Counted from the stretch's first letter, positions 18,824 to 29,135 are shown. The stretch: 64,000 nt of DNA from Candidatus Gastranaerophilales bacterium (GCA_944323935.1 CALUUJ010000003.1:62001-126000); one strand, 5' to 3'. Numbers and translations: made by a program. Notes: generated from the sequence alone by a model not told the origin.

Positions 18824-18829
18824 TATAAT
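18824..18829 (+). promoter_or_regulatory. extended -10 element of the symporter promoter
   Basis: TGTTATAAT combines the extended -10 TGn with a consensus TATAAT, 20 bp before the ATG. No good -35 is visible, as is usual for extended -10 promoters. The leader shares ATAGGAACAA with the leader at 13574. Confidence 0.4.
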
Positions 18830-18849
18830 TGTCATAGGAACAATTATTA

Positions 18850-20196
18850 ATGAAAACATCAAGGCTAACTCTATATATTTTTCTAAGTTTAGTATTGGGA
18901 ATATTTGTTGGATGGAAATTTCCGGAAATCGGGAAACAAATGCACCCGTTGGCCCATGTTTTCTTAAATATGATTAAAATGATTATTGCTCCATTATTAT
19001 TTTCTGTAGTTGTTACAGGTATTGCTTCCCATGGAAATATAAATTCACTTGGCAAATTAGGGGCAAAAACGGTAATATATTTTGCTATAGCAACATCATT
19101 TGCATTAATAATAGGTCTTGGAGTTGGATTCTGCTTTAAACCCGGAGACGGTTTTTCTACTACCATATCTCAAAATATGATGGATGCTGTATCTAATATG
19201 GCTGCGGAAAATAGCCACAATTCTATTATAGATATGATTGTAAACATTGTTCCTGCAAGTATAATAAAAGCAATGGCCGAAGGTGATTTACTCCAAATAG
19301 TAGTATTTTCAATATTTTTTGCACTTGCAATTTGTGCAGTCGGAGAAAAAGCAAAACCTGTTTTGGAGTGTGTTTCTTCTCTTTCTGAAGTTATGTTTAA
19401 ATTTACACAGTTTGTAATGAATTTTGCACCTATAGGAGTTTTTGGCGCTATTTCTTATACAATTGCTGAAAGCGGATTAGGAGTTATGGTAAATTACGCA
19501 AAAATCATAGGGTCATTATATTTTGCTTTGATTGCCTTTTTGTTTTTAATATTGAATGTTGCTTGCAGAATTGTAGGAATTTCTGTATTTTCTGTAATAA
19601 GAGCAATAAGAGAACCGGCTCTACTGGCTTTTACAACCGCGACATCAGAAGCTGCACTCCCGCAAGCTATGAAAATTATGGAAAGTTTCGGAGTCCCGAA
19701 AAATATTGTGGGTTTTGTAATGCCAACAGGTTATACTTTTAATCTTGATGGTTCTACATTATATTTAGCTTTAGCTATGTTATTTTCCTTACAGATTGTT
19801 GGGATAGAAATATCTCCTGTACAATTAATATTTGTAATGGGAACTTTAATGCTGACAAGTAAAGGTATCGCAGGTGTTCCTAGAGTTGCATTAGTTATTT
19901 TGGCCGGTACTTTATCCGGTTTTGGATATCCTTTAATTGGTGTTGCTATTTTACTAGGCATAGATCAAATATTAGATATGGGTAGAACAACTGTAAATTT
20001 AATAGGGAACTGCGTTGCAACAATCGTAATTGCCAGATGGGAGAATGTTTTCAATTATACAAAAATGGAAGAATTTAATAAACAATTTGAAAAACAAAAA
20101 GAAGAAACTTTTCCTTTATTTGGCAAAGAGCTAATTTCAAAAGTTGCAATTGAAGAACATTCTGAATGTGGTATTTCTGATAATAATGAGAACTAA
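18850..20196 (+). CDS. dicarboxylate/amino acid:cation symporter (DAACS/SDF family)
   Basis: Sodium- or proton-coupled uptake of dicarboxylates (C4-dicarboxylates, glutamate or aspartate) across the inner membrane. 448 residues with about eight membrane helices and two re-entrant loops. Family signatures are PTGYTFNLDGSTLYLALA, MLTSKGIAGVPRVA and the substrate-binding helix DQILDMGRTTVNLIGN, all intact. Which substrate it carries cannot be told from sequence. Transcribed alone from its own promoter; it converges with the AsmA-like gene, with only 7 bp between them. Confidence 0.93.
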   Translation: MKTSRLTLYIFLSLVLGIFVGWKFPEIGKQMHPLAHVFLNMIKMIIAPLLFSVVVTGIASHGNINSLGKLGAKTVIYFAIATSFALIIGLGVGFCFKPGDGFSTTISQNMMDAVSNMAAENSHNSIIDMIVNIVPASIIKAMAEGDLLQIVVFSIFFALAICAVGEKAKPVLECVSSLSEVMFKFTQFVMNFAPIGVFGAISYTIAESGLGVMVNYAKIIGSLYFALIAFLFLILNVACRIVGISVFSVIRAIREPALLAFTTATSEAALPQAMKIMESFGVPKNIVGFVMPTGYTFNLDGSTLYLALAMLFSLQIVGIEISPVQLIFVMGTLMLTSKGIAGVPRVALVILAGTLSGFGYPLIGVAILLGIDQILDMGRTTVNLIGNCVATIVIARWENVFNYTKMEEFNKQFEKQKEETFPLFGKELISKVAIEEHSECGISDNNEN

Positions 20197-20203
20197 TCAT
20201 TCC

Positions 20204-23200
20204 TTATAAATTTGGCGTCATATCGGAAAAATCAGGAATTTTCTCTGAATTATCAGCTTCATAACTGTCCGGAATAGTCCAAATAAATGAATTTATTGCA
20301 TTCAATGAATTAATATTCCCATATATATTAACTTTAAATGTATTAGTTTTACTGCCTTTTTGATTATAAAGGTCAGGAATTTTATTCATTATACTTGAAG
20401 GAATCACGCTGAATGTAACGTCTTTTTTACCTTTCTGACCACTCATCATTTCAGAAATTGATACATTTCCAAAAGAACCCAGTTTCTCTCTTATTTCATC
20501 AGAAATTCTTCCGTATATATCTATATTAGCTTGATTAGTAATCAAATTATGCCTTCCTTTTAAGAACAAACTCATATTCGTTCCTGTTGTTTGAATACCA
20601 TCTGTTAAAAGATATCCGTTTTGGAATAGTATATTTCCCGTTGCTATTCTATATTGAGCAGTATTATCATGTACAATGGTATTGGCAATTCTATTCAAAG
20701 TCGCATTCAAAATACCGTGATATAATAAATTTTGTGCATATAAATAATATTCAAATTTTCCTAATGTGCCCATTCGACCATTTACGGCATTAAATTGAAG
20801 ATTCCCGTTTAGTGATTTTAACACTGTATTATAATCGCCGGTACTCATAGAAAGTTTAGCATTAAAATCTGTTCTGCCTGCTAAATTATCTTCTATCTTA
20901 CATAAATCATATAAAGAATTTTTTATATCTATACCCTTACCAGAAACATCAAACTCTAAGTGTCCATTAGATAAATCATAAGATGCTTTTCCATTTATAA
21001 AACCGGAATATGCATTTGCTGCTATATCTGACAATTTAACAATATTGTTTTCTATTTTTACATCAGAACTAATATCACGAGCCTTCAAATCAAGCATTTT
21101 CAAATTGTTTATAGTAATTATTCCTTTTTCTACAGTAAATTTTGATTCTGCAAATGGATTTCTTTCTTGTTGTAATAAAGAAAACATTGAATTTAAATCC
21201 ATATTCATAGAATTTAATTGAAGATTTTTTACAATTATATTATTAAAATCAACTACCGGACTCATATCCGCAACTAAATTCAATGATGAATCATTAACTG
21301 TTACATTAGGCGCAATAACTCTTATATTATTATTAGATAAACTAATATCAACATTCTTAAATGAAGTAAGATATTTTTTTAAGTTATACTTATATAATCT
21401 AACTGTGCCATTTACTTCAGGTGCATTTATATTCTTATTTAATAACATATTTGCTTTTAAAGAAAGTTCTTCTCCTCCAAAGAAATTTGTCGCAACTGTT
21501 AAAGATTCGGGAATATTTACTTTTAAATTTTTTAAATAAGGCGTTTGAGAAAGAGAAAGCTCTCCATTTATAACTATTATTTTTCTGTTCTTCGTAGGAT
21601 TTTCTTCATTTAAAGATAAATCTTTGATGTTTATGGATGAATCATTTATAATAAAGTCCAAATTAACGAAAGAAGGCTTCTTAAATAATTCATTAATTAC
21701 CATATAAGATATATAATTATCTTCATCGGCCTTTAAATGAGCTTTAACATTAATACCATCAGCTTGAAGTTGTATATTACCTGATGAACTAATTTTACCC
21801 TGCGCCTTATATGGAAGTTTAACTTCCGGTTTTAGCAGTTCTGCAATTTCAGATGCCAAAAGATTTCCACTAAAGTTAATTTGACCTATTGGTTTATTTT
21901 TATAATTATTTAATATACCCGAAATCTTCAATCCAGAAGGTATAGATAAAGTATTTTCAGGTATATCAATTTTGCTTTCATCAAACTTAAATTTAAATTC
22001 TGGTGATGCAATTTTTTTACCTTTGTTTATAAGGGAAATATTACTACAAAGAACATCACCGGAATATTTCTTTTCATTTCCTATAAAATTAATGTCTATA
22101 ACATCTGCTGCAACCGGAATATTATATAACTTATCTCTTATTCTTATATTTTTTATTTTTAAAGCAGAATTTAAATTATATGATTTATTCAAAACACCTG
22201 ATATATTTGAATTAAAAGATAAATCACCTTTTTCTATTCCAATGGGTAAATCATTACCAATATTAAACAATTTTACCAGATTATTTATTTTCAAATCAGT
22301 TGAAGAAACATCAATATTGAAAGAAACATTCTCATTTATAATTCCTTTTATATTTATCGGTGTTTTATTTACTTTTGCAAATGCTTTTTCTATAGATATT
22401 TTATTATTATTTAAATTAACAAAAGCGTTAATTTCCGATACGGAATAAGGAAGAGAACTATGTTTAACCACTGCATTTGAAACTTTAACTTTTCCGTATG
22501 ATTTTAACTTCTTAAAATCAGAACTAAGTTTAAAATCCGCATCTAATAGTCCGGAAACATTTATTTCACTCAATGAATTTGGGATATTCAAAACTTCAGT
22601 AATTTGTGAAATTATTTTTATCAAATTATGCAAATTAACATTCTTAGCTTTGGTTTCAATATCAATAGATTTTTTCTTACCATATGCAATAAGCCCTTTT
22701 AATTCTGCACTATCAATTTTAGATGTATGAACAACAGAATCAACTTCTACTTCTTGCCCCTTAAAAACCAAATCTGCTTTATTGTCAGAAAGAACAATAT
22801 TATCAAGTTTTATTGACAAATCGCTTATATTTAATTTCCCATAGATGTTACTTTCCGAGTCAATTTTTAAATGACCTAATATACTTCCTTTTATATTGGA
22901 CTCCAAAATAGTTTTGAATGGTGAAAAAGTAAATTGCGGTTTCTCTGTATTTAATGACGAAATTACATCAATATCATATTTTATATATTCATTTTTATTT
23001 TCATAAAGGGCGCCTTTTAATGCAAAATGAACTTTATCATTCAATTTTAAATTCTTCAAAAGTAGTTTATCACCCTCTAAATAAAATGTTTTATTTATGG
23101 ATTCATCGTTAAATTTTATCTTATATCTTTCACAAACAGTATCATAGACTAAATCATCAAACTTAAAACCATTAGTATTAATAGATTTTTTTATATCTAT

Positions 23201-23599
23201 ATATTTTTCAATAGAAGTTGAATAATCTTTATACAATGTAATGTTAATTATCGGTCTCGTTAACTTTGCATCTTTTATAACTATTTTTTTGAAAATTAAA
23301 GGTAATATCTTAACTTTTAAATCGGCTTCTTTCAATTTCAAAAATACTTCGCCATCAGGATAAAGAACAAGTGTATGAAACATATGAATTTTCAAATACG
23401 GAGTTAAACTTTTTTTAAATGAAATATCTTCACATAAAACTTTAAATCCGGTCTCTTTTTCAATAGCCTCAGAAACTGTGTTTTTATATTTATTTAAATC
23501 AACAACATTAGGAACAATAAGCAAGGCAGAATAATATAGTGCGCTACAGGAAACCGCACAAAAAAGAACACCTAATGTTATTTTTTTCCATTTCTGCAT
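20204..23599 (-). CDS. large AsmA-like protein (outer-membrane biogenesis / lipid transport type)
   Basis: 1131 residues. One N-terminal membrane helix (about 8-30) is followed by a very long periplasmic region rich in short beta strands with recurring patterns such as LNINGKL-like and SDLKINNLVKLF, typical of AsmA/TamB/YhdP bridge-like proteins. The late region (NGYLLTDGIQTTGTNMSLFLKGRHNL) matches the AsmA C-terminal signature, where such proteins often end. Family members act in phospholipid movement to the outer membrane. It starts 9 bp after atpG and is probably read through from the atp operon, an unusual partner. Confidence 0.8.
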   Translation of the reverse strand: MQKWKKITLGVLFCAVSCSALYYSALLIVPNVVDLNKYKNTVSEAIEKETGFKVLCEDISFKKSLTPYLKIHMFHTLVLYPDGEVFLKLKEADLKVKILPLIFKKIVIKDAKLTRPIINITLYKDYSTSIEKYIDIKKSINTNGFKFDDLVYDTVCERYKIKFNDESINKTFYLEGDKLLLKNLKLNDKVHFALKGALYENKNEYIKYDIDVISSLNTEKPQFTFSPFKTILESNIKGSILGHLKIDSESNIYGKLNISDLSIKLDNIVLSDNKADLVFKGQEVEVDSVVHTSKIDSAELKGLIAYGKKKSIDIETKAKNVNLHNLIKIISQITEVLNIPNSLSEINVSGLLDADFKLSSDFKKLKSYGKVKVSNAVVKHSSLPYSVSEINAFVNLNNNKISIEKAFAKVNKTPINIKGIINENVSFNIDVSSTDLKINNLVKLFNIGNDLPIGIEKGDLSFNSNISGVLNKSYNLNSALKIKNIRIRDKLYNIPVAADVIDINFIGNEKKYSGDVLCSNISLINKGKKIASPEFKFKFDESKIDIPENTLSIPSGLKISGILNNYKNKPIGQINFSGNLLASEIAELLKPEVKLPYKAQGKISSSGNIQLQADGINVKAHLKADEDNYISYMVINELFKKPSFVNLDFIINDSSINIKDLSLNEENPTKNRKIIVINGELSLSQTPYLKNLKVNIPESLTVATNFFGGEELSLKANMLLNKNINAPEVNGTVRLYKYNLKKYLTSFKNVDISLSNNNIRVIAPNVTVNDSSLNLVADMSPVVDFNNIIVKNLQLNSMNMDLNSMFSLLQQERNPFAESKFTVEKGIITINNLKMLDLKARDISSDVKIENNIVKLSDIAANAYSGFINGKASYDLSNGHLEFDVSGKGIDIKNSLYDLCKIEDNLAGRTDFNAKLSMSTGDYNTVLKSLNGNLQFNAVNGRMGTLGKFEYYLYAQNLLYHGILNATLNRIANTIVHDNTAQYRIATGNILFQNGYLLTDGIQTTGTNMSLFLKGRHNLITNQANIDIYGRISDEIREKLGSFGNVSISEMMSGQKGKKDVTFSVIPSSIMNKIPDLYNQKGSKTNTFKVNIYGNINSLNAINSFIWTIPDSYEADNSEKIPDFSDMTPNL

Positions 23600-23608
23600 A
23601 TTTTGTTT

Positions 23609-24529
23609 TTACTTATTTATAGCTGCACTACCACCGACAATTTCTGTCAGTTCTTGAGTTATCATTGCTTGACGAACCTTATTATAATCAATAGTCAACA
23701 TTTGAATCATTTCTTCGGCATTGTCACAAGCTGCTGACATTGCGGTCATTCTTGATGCTAACTCACTTGCTATAGATTCTAACATAGCTTGAAAAATTAT
23801 GCTTGATATAAATAGAGGAACTAATTCTGATAAGACAGACGGTAAACTCGGTTCAATTTCCATATCTGTATACTCTTCCTTTGTATAATCAAAATCAATA
23901 TCATCAAGAGGAAGAATATCCCATTTTTCAACAGAATATGACATCATATTTCTAAAACGAGTAGTGATAATTTCCATAGAATCAATATCACCATTAACAA
24001 AAGAACGAGCCATATCAGAAGCAACTAATCGAGCTTGCGATGATGTTGGTGTTTCACTAAATGTCAAATACGTTTGTGTTATTTTAAAGCCTTTATCATC
24101 TGCGACGCGTTTTAAAGCATTATAGCCTTTCTGACCAACAATAAACAATTCACAGCCAATACCTTTATCTTTATATTCTTGGACAACTTTCAGTGTATAT
24201 CTGACTAAATTTGCATTAAAAGCACCTGATAATCCTTTATTAGATGTTATTACCAATAACCCTACATTCTCTATTTTTCTTTCTGATAATAAGACAGGAT
24301 AATTATTTAAAGGTTCCTTAAAACTAGCTTGAGCAGACTCTATTGCACATACAGAATGTAACAGACGATAGAACATTTTTTCCAGTTCAAATGTAAATGG
24401 TCTTGATGCTTTCACTTTATTTTCAAACTTTTTAACTTTTGCAGAAGCAACCATTTTCATAGCACGTGTAATTTTTTGCGTACTTTTTATTGAATTTATT
24501 CTTGTTCTTATCTTTTTTAAATTTGCCAT
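23609..24529 (-). CDS. atpG: ATP synthase gamma subunit
   Basis: Central rotor shaft of F1. The N-terminal helix LKKIRTRINSIKSTQKITRAMKMVASAK and the C-terminal AACDNAEEMI...YNKVRQAMITQELTEIVGGSAA are diagnostic. 306 residues is slightly long for bacteria (about 285-290); cyanobacterial gammas are also long (about 315). It ends the atp genes here; beta and epsilon do not follow. Confidence 0.97.
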   Translation of the reverse strand: MANLKKIRTRINSIKSTQKITRAMKMVASAKVKKFENKVKASRPFTFELEKMFYRLLHSVCAIESAQASFKEPLNNYPVLLSERKIENVGLLVITSNKGLSGAFNANLVRYTLKVVQEYKDKGIGCELFIVGQKGYNALKRVADDKGFKITQTYLTFSETPTSSQARLVASDMARSFVNGDIDSMEIITTRFRNMMSYSVEKWDILPLDDIDFDYTKEEYTDMEIEPSLPSVLSELVPLFISSIIFQAMLESIASELASRMTAMSAACDNAEEMIQMLTIDYNKVRQAMITQELTEIVGGSAAINK

Positions 24530-24536
24530 TTTTTAC

Positions 24537-26054
24537 CTATTTAAAGAAATTTGTTTTATAATTATTTAATTTTTCAGTTAGAGCAGTTTTATCTTCTTCA
24601 GAAAGTTTCTCACCTGCATTTAATCTGTCAGATAAATCTTTCATATTAGCATCGAAGAAATCAAACCATCCTTGTTTAAATTCTTTAATTTTAAGATTAT
24701 CAACATCATCTAACATTCCTTCATTGGCAGCAAATAAAATGCTAACTTGCTGTGCTACGCTTAATGGAGAATATTGAGGCTGTTTCAGAACTTCAACAAG
24801 CTTTTGACCTCTTGTTAACTGGTCTTTTGTAGCTTTATCCAAATCGCTTGCGAATTGGGCAAATGCTTCAAGTTCTCTGTATTGAGCCAAATCAAGTCTT
24901 AATTTACCTGCGACTTGTTTAATACCTTTAGTTTGAGCAGCACCACCAACACGAGAAACTGATATACCGGCATTTATTGCAGGTCTTGTACCTGAGTTAA
25001 ATAAATTTGATTCCAAGAAAATTTGTCCATCTGTAATAGAAATTACATTAGTAGAAATATATGCTGAAACATCTCCCGCTTGAGTTTCTATGATAGGAAG
25101 AGCTGTTATACTACCACCTCCCAACTCATCATTCAATTTACAAGCTCTTTCAAGCAATCTTGAATGCAAATAGAATACATCACCTGGGTATGCTTCTCTT
25201 CCTGAAGGTCTTTTTAATAACAAACTCATTGCACGATATGCTTGAGCATGTTTTGAAAGATCATCATATATAATCAAACAATGTTTTCCTTGATCCATAA
25301 ACTCTTCTGCAATTGCACAGCCTGCAAATGGAGCTATATATTGTATAGGTGCTGATTCATTAGCCGGAGCACTAACTATAATAGTATATTCCATTGCACC
25401 AAAGTTTTCTAATGTTTTTGCTAATTGAGCAACAGTAGATGTTTTTTGACCAATTGCAACATAAATACAAATTACATCTTTGCCTTTTTGATTAATAATA
25501 GTATCAATCGCAATAGCAGTTTTTCCTGTTTGCCTGTCTCCAATTATAAGTTCTCTTTGTCCTCTTCCAATAGGAGTTAAAGCATCTATAGCAGTTAAGC
25601 CTGTTTGAAGTGGTTCACATACAGATTTTCTTGTTACAATACCTGGTGCAACTCTTTCAATAGGTCTTGTTTTTGAACAAACAATATCACCGTTACCATC
25701 AATAGGGACACCCGTTGGGTCAATAATTCTACCAAGTAAAGCTTCTCCAACAGGAACAGAAGCTATTCTTCCTGTAGTTTTTACTATTGTACCCTCTTTT
25801 ATATGAGTGTATTCTCCAAGTATTACAACCCCAACATTGTCTTCTTCAAGATTCAATGCAATACCTAGAGTTCCTTTACCATCTTCAAACTCTACAAGTT
25901 CTGATGACATTACATCTGATAACCCATATACCTTAGATATACCATCAGCAACTTCTATTACTGTACCAATGTTTTTTACTTCTAATTTTGATTCATAATT
26001 TTGAAGTTTTTCTTTTATTATCGATGTTATTTCATCAGGATTAATTGTTACCAT
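24537..26054 (-). CDS. atpA: ATP synthase alpha subunit
   Basis: Non-catalytic nucleotide-binding subunit of F1. Walker [12 protein letters not shown] near residue 170, the [15 protein letters not shown]-type signature ([14 protein letters not shown]) and an intact C-terminal domain; 505 residues is standard. Its start overlaps the delta gene by 14 bp. It lies between delta and gamma, the usual bacterial position. Confidence 0.98.
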   Translation of the reverse strand: MVTINPDEITSIIKEKLQNYESKLEVKNIGTVIEVADGISKVYGLSDVMSSELVEFEDGKGTLGIALNLEEDNVGVVILGEYTHIKEGTIVKTTGRIASVPVGEALLGRIIDPTGVPIDGNGDIVCSKTRPIERVAPGIVTRKSVCEPLQTGLTAIDALTPIGRGQRELIIGDRQTGKTAIAIDTIINQKGKDVICIYVAIGQKTSTVAQLAKTLENFGAMEYTIIVSAPANESAPIQYIAPFAGCAIAEEFMDQGKHCLIIYDDLSKHAQAYRAMSLLLKRPSGREAYPGDVFYLHSRLLERACKLNDELGGGSITALPIIETQAGDVSAYISTNVISITDGQIFLESNLFNSGTRPAINAGISVSRVGGAAQTKGIKQVAGKLRLDLAQYRELEAFAQFASDLDKATKDQLTRGQKLVEVLKQPQYSPLSVAQQVSILFAANEGMLDDVDNLKIKEFKQGWFDFFDANMKDLSDRLNAGEKLSEEDKTALTEKLNNYKTNFFK

Positions 26055-26613
26055 AGCTGTTTCCCTTTGTTAATTGTTTTTTCATAGTCTCAAATTTTGT
26101 TCTAAGGCTGCAGTCGATTGTCTTATCTCCAATTTCTATTATCAAACCGCCTATTATTTTTTCATCTTTAATATATTCAGGCTGAACTGTTTTCATAAGT
26201 TTATTTTGTAATTTTTCTACAATTTTTTGTTTTTGAGTTTCATCAAGCTCTATTGCTGAAATTATTAAAGGTTTAACTATATTATTTGCCTCATTATATA
26301 TTACTGAATACTGATTTATAATTTCATCTAATACATTTAATCTGTTTGAATCAATCAGTATAAATATAAAATCAATTGTTATTTTATCAGTATGAATAGA
26401 AAATATTTTATCCGCAATGGATTTTTTATCCTCTATTTTTACAACCGGATTCAACAAAGCATTAGCCAATTCGGGATTTGTATTTATAGTCTCTGCTATA
26501 AACAATAAATCATTATATACTTTATCTGCTTTATCAGCTTCTATAGCTGACTCCAACAATGCATTTGCATATTTTCTAGCTATTTTTATATTTTTTATGT
26601 CGCCGATTTTCAT
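26041..26613 (-). CDS. atpH: ATP synthase delta subunit
   Basis: Peripheral-stalk subunit joining b/b' to alpha. 190 residues. The N-terminal helical domain has [12 protein letters not shown], and the C-terminal [24 protein letters not shown] is the delta/OSCP signature. It overlaps the b gene by 4 bp and alpha by 14 bp. Confidence 0.95.
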   Translation of the reverse strand: MKIGDIKNIKIARKYANALLESAIEADKADKVYNDLLFIAETINTNPELANALLNPVVKIEDKKSIADKIFSIHTDKITIDFIFILIDSNRLNVLDEIINQYSVIYNEANNIVKPLIISAIELDETQKQKIVEKLQNKLMKTVQPEYIKDEKIIGGLIIEIGDKTIDCSLRTKFETMKKQLTKGNSYGNN

Positions 26614-27110
26614 AGATTTATCCTATCAAGTTCAGAAATCGCATTATCAATATATTTTTTATGCAAATCCTGATTAGAGTTTAACTGATTTATAGTATTT
26701 TGCTGAACTAATTCTACAGATTTTTCAGAAAGAATCCCAACCAACTTTGACTTGAATTTTTTAGTTTCAAGATTCAAGAGCCTTTCTGCATTGTTTAATA
26801 TATCTTGCTTTTGAGACTCTGTTTCTATGCGGATTTTTTCACTTAAACTCTTTACACTATTATCCGCACTTCTGTTTATATTATCAATTTCTGATGGCAA
26901 TTTTGCTATTTTGTCATTTATATTTTTGAGTTCTTTCTCTGCATCAAGTTTTTCATTTTCAGATTCATCAACGTATGATTTTATTTCATTAGACAACTTT
27001 TCAATTTTTTGTTTCAAATTGAATTTTCTGACTAAATACACTATTATAGCCACTACTAAAATAAAATTAAAAATATTAGATTGTAATAATAAATGTAAAA
27101 AATCAGACAT
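26610..27110 (-). CDS. atpF: ATP synthase b subunit
   Basis: 166 residues: one N-terminal membrane helix (NIFNFILVVAIIVYLVRKF) then a long charged coiled coil, the shape of a peripheral stalk b subunit. It differs in sequence from the preceding b-type gene, so the stalk would be a b/b' heterodimer as in cyanobacteria and other phototroph-related lineages. It starts 1 bp after b' ends. Confidence 0.9.
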   Translation of the reverse strand: MSDFLHLLLQSNIFNFILVVAIIVYLVRKFNLKQKIEKLSNEIKSYVDESENEKLDAEKELKNINDKIAKLPSEIDNINRSADNSVKSLSEKIRIETESQKQDILNNAERLLNLETKKFKSKLVGILSEKSVELVQQNTINQLNSNQDLHKKYIDNAISELDRINL

Positions 27111-27111
27111 A

Positions 27112-27579
27112 TCAGACCTGTTCTTCTTTTATTTGTGATTTGTTTATAAGCTCTGAATTTATATCATCACCCAAAAGTTTATCAGAAATATCTTTTGCTA
27201 TATCAACAATACTATCTTTTAAAGTTTCCTTTGCATCAATTGCTGAATTTTTTAAGTTTTCTTTTTGCTTTGAGATATTTTCCAATAATTCATTTTTGTA
27301 TTCAGATATAACATGAGAGCGTTCTTGCTTTAATTTTTGGGATTCTTGTGCAACTTTCTGTCTGGCTGAATCTCTTGATTTTTCAAGTTCTTCATTTCTA
27401 TACTTTATTTTTTTATCTGTTTCTTCTGATGTATTTTTTGCACTTGTGAAATTGTTTTCTACCAGTTTTTGACGTTCTTGCATAATATTCAATATTGGCG
27501 CATAGAAAATCTTATTCATTATAAAAATGAATACAAGAAAACTAATTACCACAATTAAAAATGTTGCATCGAATTCCAT
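27112..27579 (-). CDS. ATP synthase b' subunit
   Basis: 155 residues with an N-terminal membrane helix (FLIVVISFLVFIFIMNKIFYAPILNIMQERQ) and a coiled-coil tail. FYAPILNIMQER is a common b/b' boundary motif. Lying between c and b, it is the b' (AtpF'/AtpG of cyanobacterial naming) copy. The order c-b'-b-delta-alpha-gamma is the cyanobacterial arrangement. Confidence 0.9.
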   Translation of the reverse strand: MEFDATFLIVVISFLVFIFIMNKIFYAPILNIMQERQKLVENNFTSAKNTSEETDKKIKYRNEELEKSRDSARQKVAQESQKLKQERSHVISEYKNELLENISKQKENLKNSAIDAKETLKDSIVDIAKDISDKLLGDDINSELINKSQIKEEQV

Positions 27580-27587
27580 ATTATTTC

Positions 27588-27827
27588 CTATTTAAATGAA
27601 AGTATAAGTGCAATTAATAAGCCATAAATACCGCAAGCTTCAGCTAAAGCTGCACCTAGAATAAATTTTGATTGTAAATTTTCAATTAACTCAGGTTGTC
27701 TTGCAGCGCCTTCCATAAAACCTTTAGTTGCAATACCAAGACCAATACCAGCTCCCATTGCAGCCAACCCCACAGCCAAACCTGCACCTATGTATACCAT
27801 TTCTGATACTGTTTTTACTTCTTCCAT
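27588..27827 (-). CDS. atpE: ATP synthase c subunit (rotor ring)
   Basis: 79 residues, two membrane helices joined by the polar loop ARQPE. The ion-binding Glu is in ALAEACGIYGLL. The residues that coordinate sodium in Na+ rings are absent: Leu takes the place of the helix-1 Gln and Ala follows the Glu where Ser/Thr is expected. The ring therefore looks proton-coupled. A good Shine-Dalgarno (AAGGAGA) precedes the ATG. Confidence 0.96.
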   Translation of the reverse strand: MEEVKTVSEMVYIGAGLAVGLAAMGAGIGLGIATKGFMEGAARQPELIENLQSKFILGAALAEACGIYGLLIALILSFK

Positions 27828-27841
27828 ATTTATCTCCTTTT

Positions 27842-28516
27842 TTAATGTTCCTCTGATACTGCTGTAGAAATATATGCAACTGATAACATCATAAATACAA
27901 ATGCTTGTAAAAATGCCACAAATATTTCAAATAACATAAATGGGATTGGCAGGGCAATTGCGAACATACTAATCATTACCATTACCAATATTTCACCTGC
28001 TAGAATATTTGCAAAAAGACGAACTGCCAAGCTTAAAGGTCTGGTAATCATTTCTAACAGTTCAACAAATAACATTATAATGCCTGACACACTAAAACCA
28101 TGCCAGATTGCGTGAATACCTTTTTCTTTAAACCCATAGTACAAATAATATATTAAAACAATAACAGCCAAAGCTGCCGTTAAACTAATATCGTTCGTTG
28201 GAGATGCAAACTCACCTTCTTTTAAATGTATCAACTTTAATGGTAATTGTCCCATTAAGTTGGCAACTAATATAAATAAGAATAAAGAGGCAACTATTGG
28301 AATATGCTTTTTACCATCTTTAACAGAAGAAAGATTTCCCATAAAAAATTTCAACATACTTTCAGCAAATGCTTGTGCCTTGCCAGGGATGACAGATAAC
28401 TTTCTTGTTAATAATAAAGATGCAATAATAACAAAAAGCATGGCAACCCACATTGTTATTAACGTATCCCAATGCACCTGTAAATTACCTATATACCCTA
28501 CCCAGTGTTCGCCCAT
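27842..28516 (-). CDS. atpB: ATP synthase a subunit
   Basis: Membrane stator subunit carrying the proton half-channels. The essential Arg is in TRPLSLAVRLFANILAGEIL; about five to six helices. A longer frame runs upstream through a run of Phe codons over a poly-A tract and is an artefact. The ATG chosen here (MGEHWVGYIG) has AAGGA about 9 bp upstream and gives about 224 residues, close to other a subunits. First gene of the atp operon; no atpI is seen ahead of it. Confidence 0.95.
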   Translation of the reverse strand: MGEHWVGYIGNLQVHWDTLITMWVAMLFVIIASLLLTRKLSVIPGKAQAFAESMLKFFMGNLSSVKDGKKHIPIVASLFLFILVANLMGQLPLKLIHLKEGEFASPTNDISLTAALAVIVLIYYLYYGFKEKGIHAIWHGFSVSGIIMLFVELLEMITRPLSLAVRLFANILAGEILVMVMISMFAIALPIPFMLFEIFVAFLQAFVFMMLSVAYISTAVSEEH

Positions 28517-28602
28517 TATATAAATCCTTATACAAGTCAATTTTATGTTAACACATTCAAAAAAAAAAAAGAAGAACATTTTTTATTTTTTTAGGCGTAT
28601 TA

Positions 28603-28631
28603 TTTACAAACTTTGATATGTATGATATAAT
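28603..28631 (+). promoter_or_regulatory. sigma-70-type promoter upstream of the 28680 gene and hydE
   Basis: TTTACA (28603-28608), 17-bp spacer, TATAAT (28626-28631). Transcription from about 28638 gives a leader of about 42 nt. In it, CTCC (just after 28650) can pair with GGAG of the GGAGGG ribosome site, with CCTAA/TTAGG as a small upstream hairpin. Confidence 0.6.
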
Positions 28632-28679
28632 AAATCACTCCTAAAAATTAGGCTCCAAGGAATGGAGGGATAAGTCAAG

Positions 28680-29135
28680 ATGAAAATAAGTGCAATAGAA
28701 CCAAGTAAAAATAATCAAATATTTCGTGCAAATAAAAACAATAGTGAACCTTGTATAATCGAATCTATTTACCAAAATGAAAAATTATTAAAAAAAGGTT
28801 TAGCAGGCTTAGCTGTGATTGGTGCTGCTGCGATTGGATTTAATCTTTTAAAAAGTAGTGGAAAGAATCCTGTTCAGATTATAAAAAACAATTTTAATAA
28901 AGTAAAAGACTTTTTATCTGAAAAGCCAATGCCTGATCCTATAATGCAAAGAATAGGTAACAAAAGAGATGTTGAATCTGTTAAATTATATAAAGCACTT
29001 ATAGCTAAAAAGAAAATGGATTCATTACATAATAAATTACTTTCGGGTTATTTTGACGGAAAGTCAAAAAATGTTTTTGAATCTCTCAGGAAAAATGAAA
29101 CAAAATTAAGAAGAGAAGCTAGTGTTGTTCTATAA
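28680..29135 (+). CDS. hypothetical protein with one hydrophobic segment
   Basis: 151 residues, family not recognised. Residues 1-25 are polar; a Gly/Ala-rich hydrophobic stretch follows (GLAGLAVIGAAAIGFNLL, about 40-58), probably a membrane helix, then a basic region. The N-terminus MKISAI resembles the starts of two other unrecognised proteins in this window (MNVSVV at 34265 and MKLSGI at 36543). It overlaps hydE by 14 bp, so the two are co-translated. A role in hydrogenase maturation is possible from position alone. Confidence 0.65.
   Translation: MKISAIEPSKNNQIFRANKNNSEPCIIESIYQNEKLLKKGLAGLAVIGAAAIGFNLLKSSGKNPVQIIKNNFNKVKDFLSEKPMPDPIMQRIGNKRDVESVKLYKALIAKKKMDSLHNKLLSGYFDGKSKNVFESLRKNETKLRREASVVL

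Noticed and set aside
21972-22448. 158-codon plus-strand frame inside the AsmA-like gene
   Set aside because: Antisense of a long real gene; composition is that of reversed AT-rich codons and there is no start signal.
27588-27827. Sodium-coupled ATP synthase ring
   Set aside because: The Gln and Ser/Thr residues needed to coordinate Na+ are replaced by Leu and Ala.
28517-28579. 21-codon upstream extension of atpB
   Set aside because: It is translated from a poly-A/T tract (run of Phe codons) and the ribosome site and family alignment favour the inner ATG.
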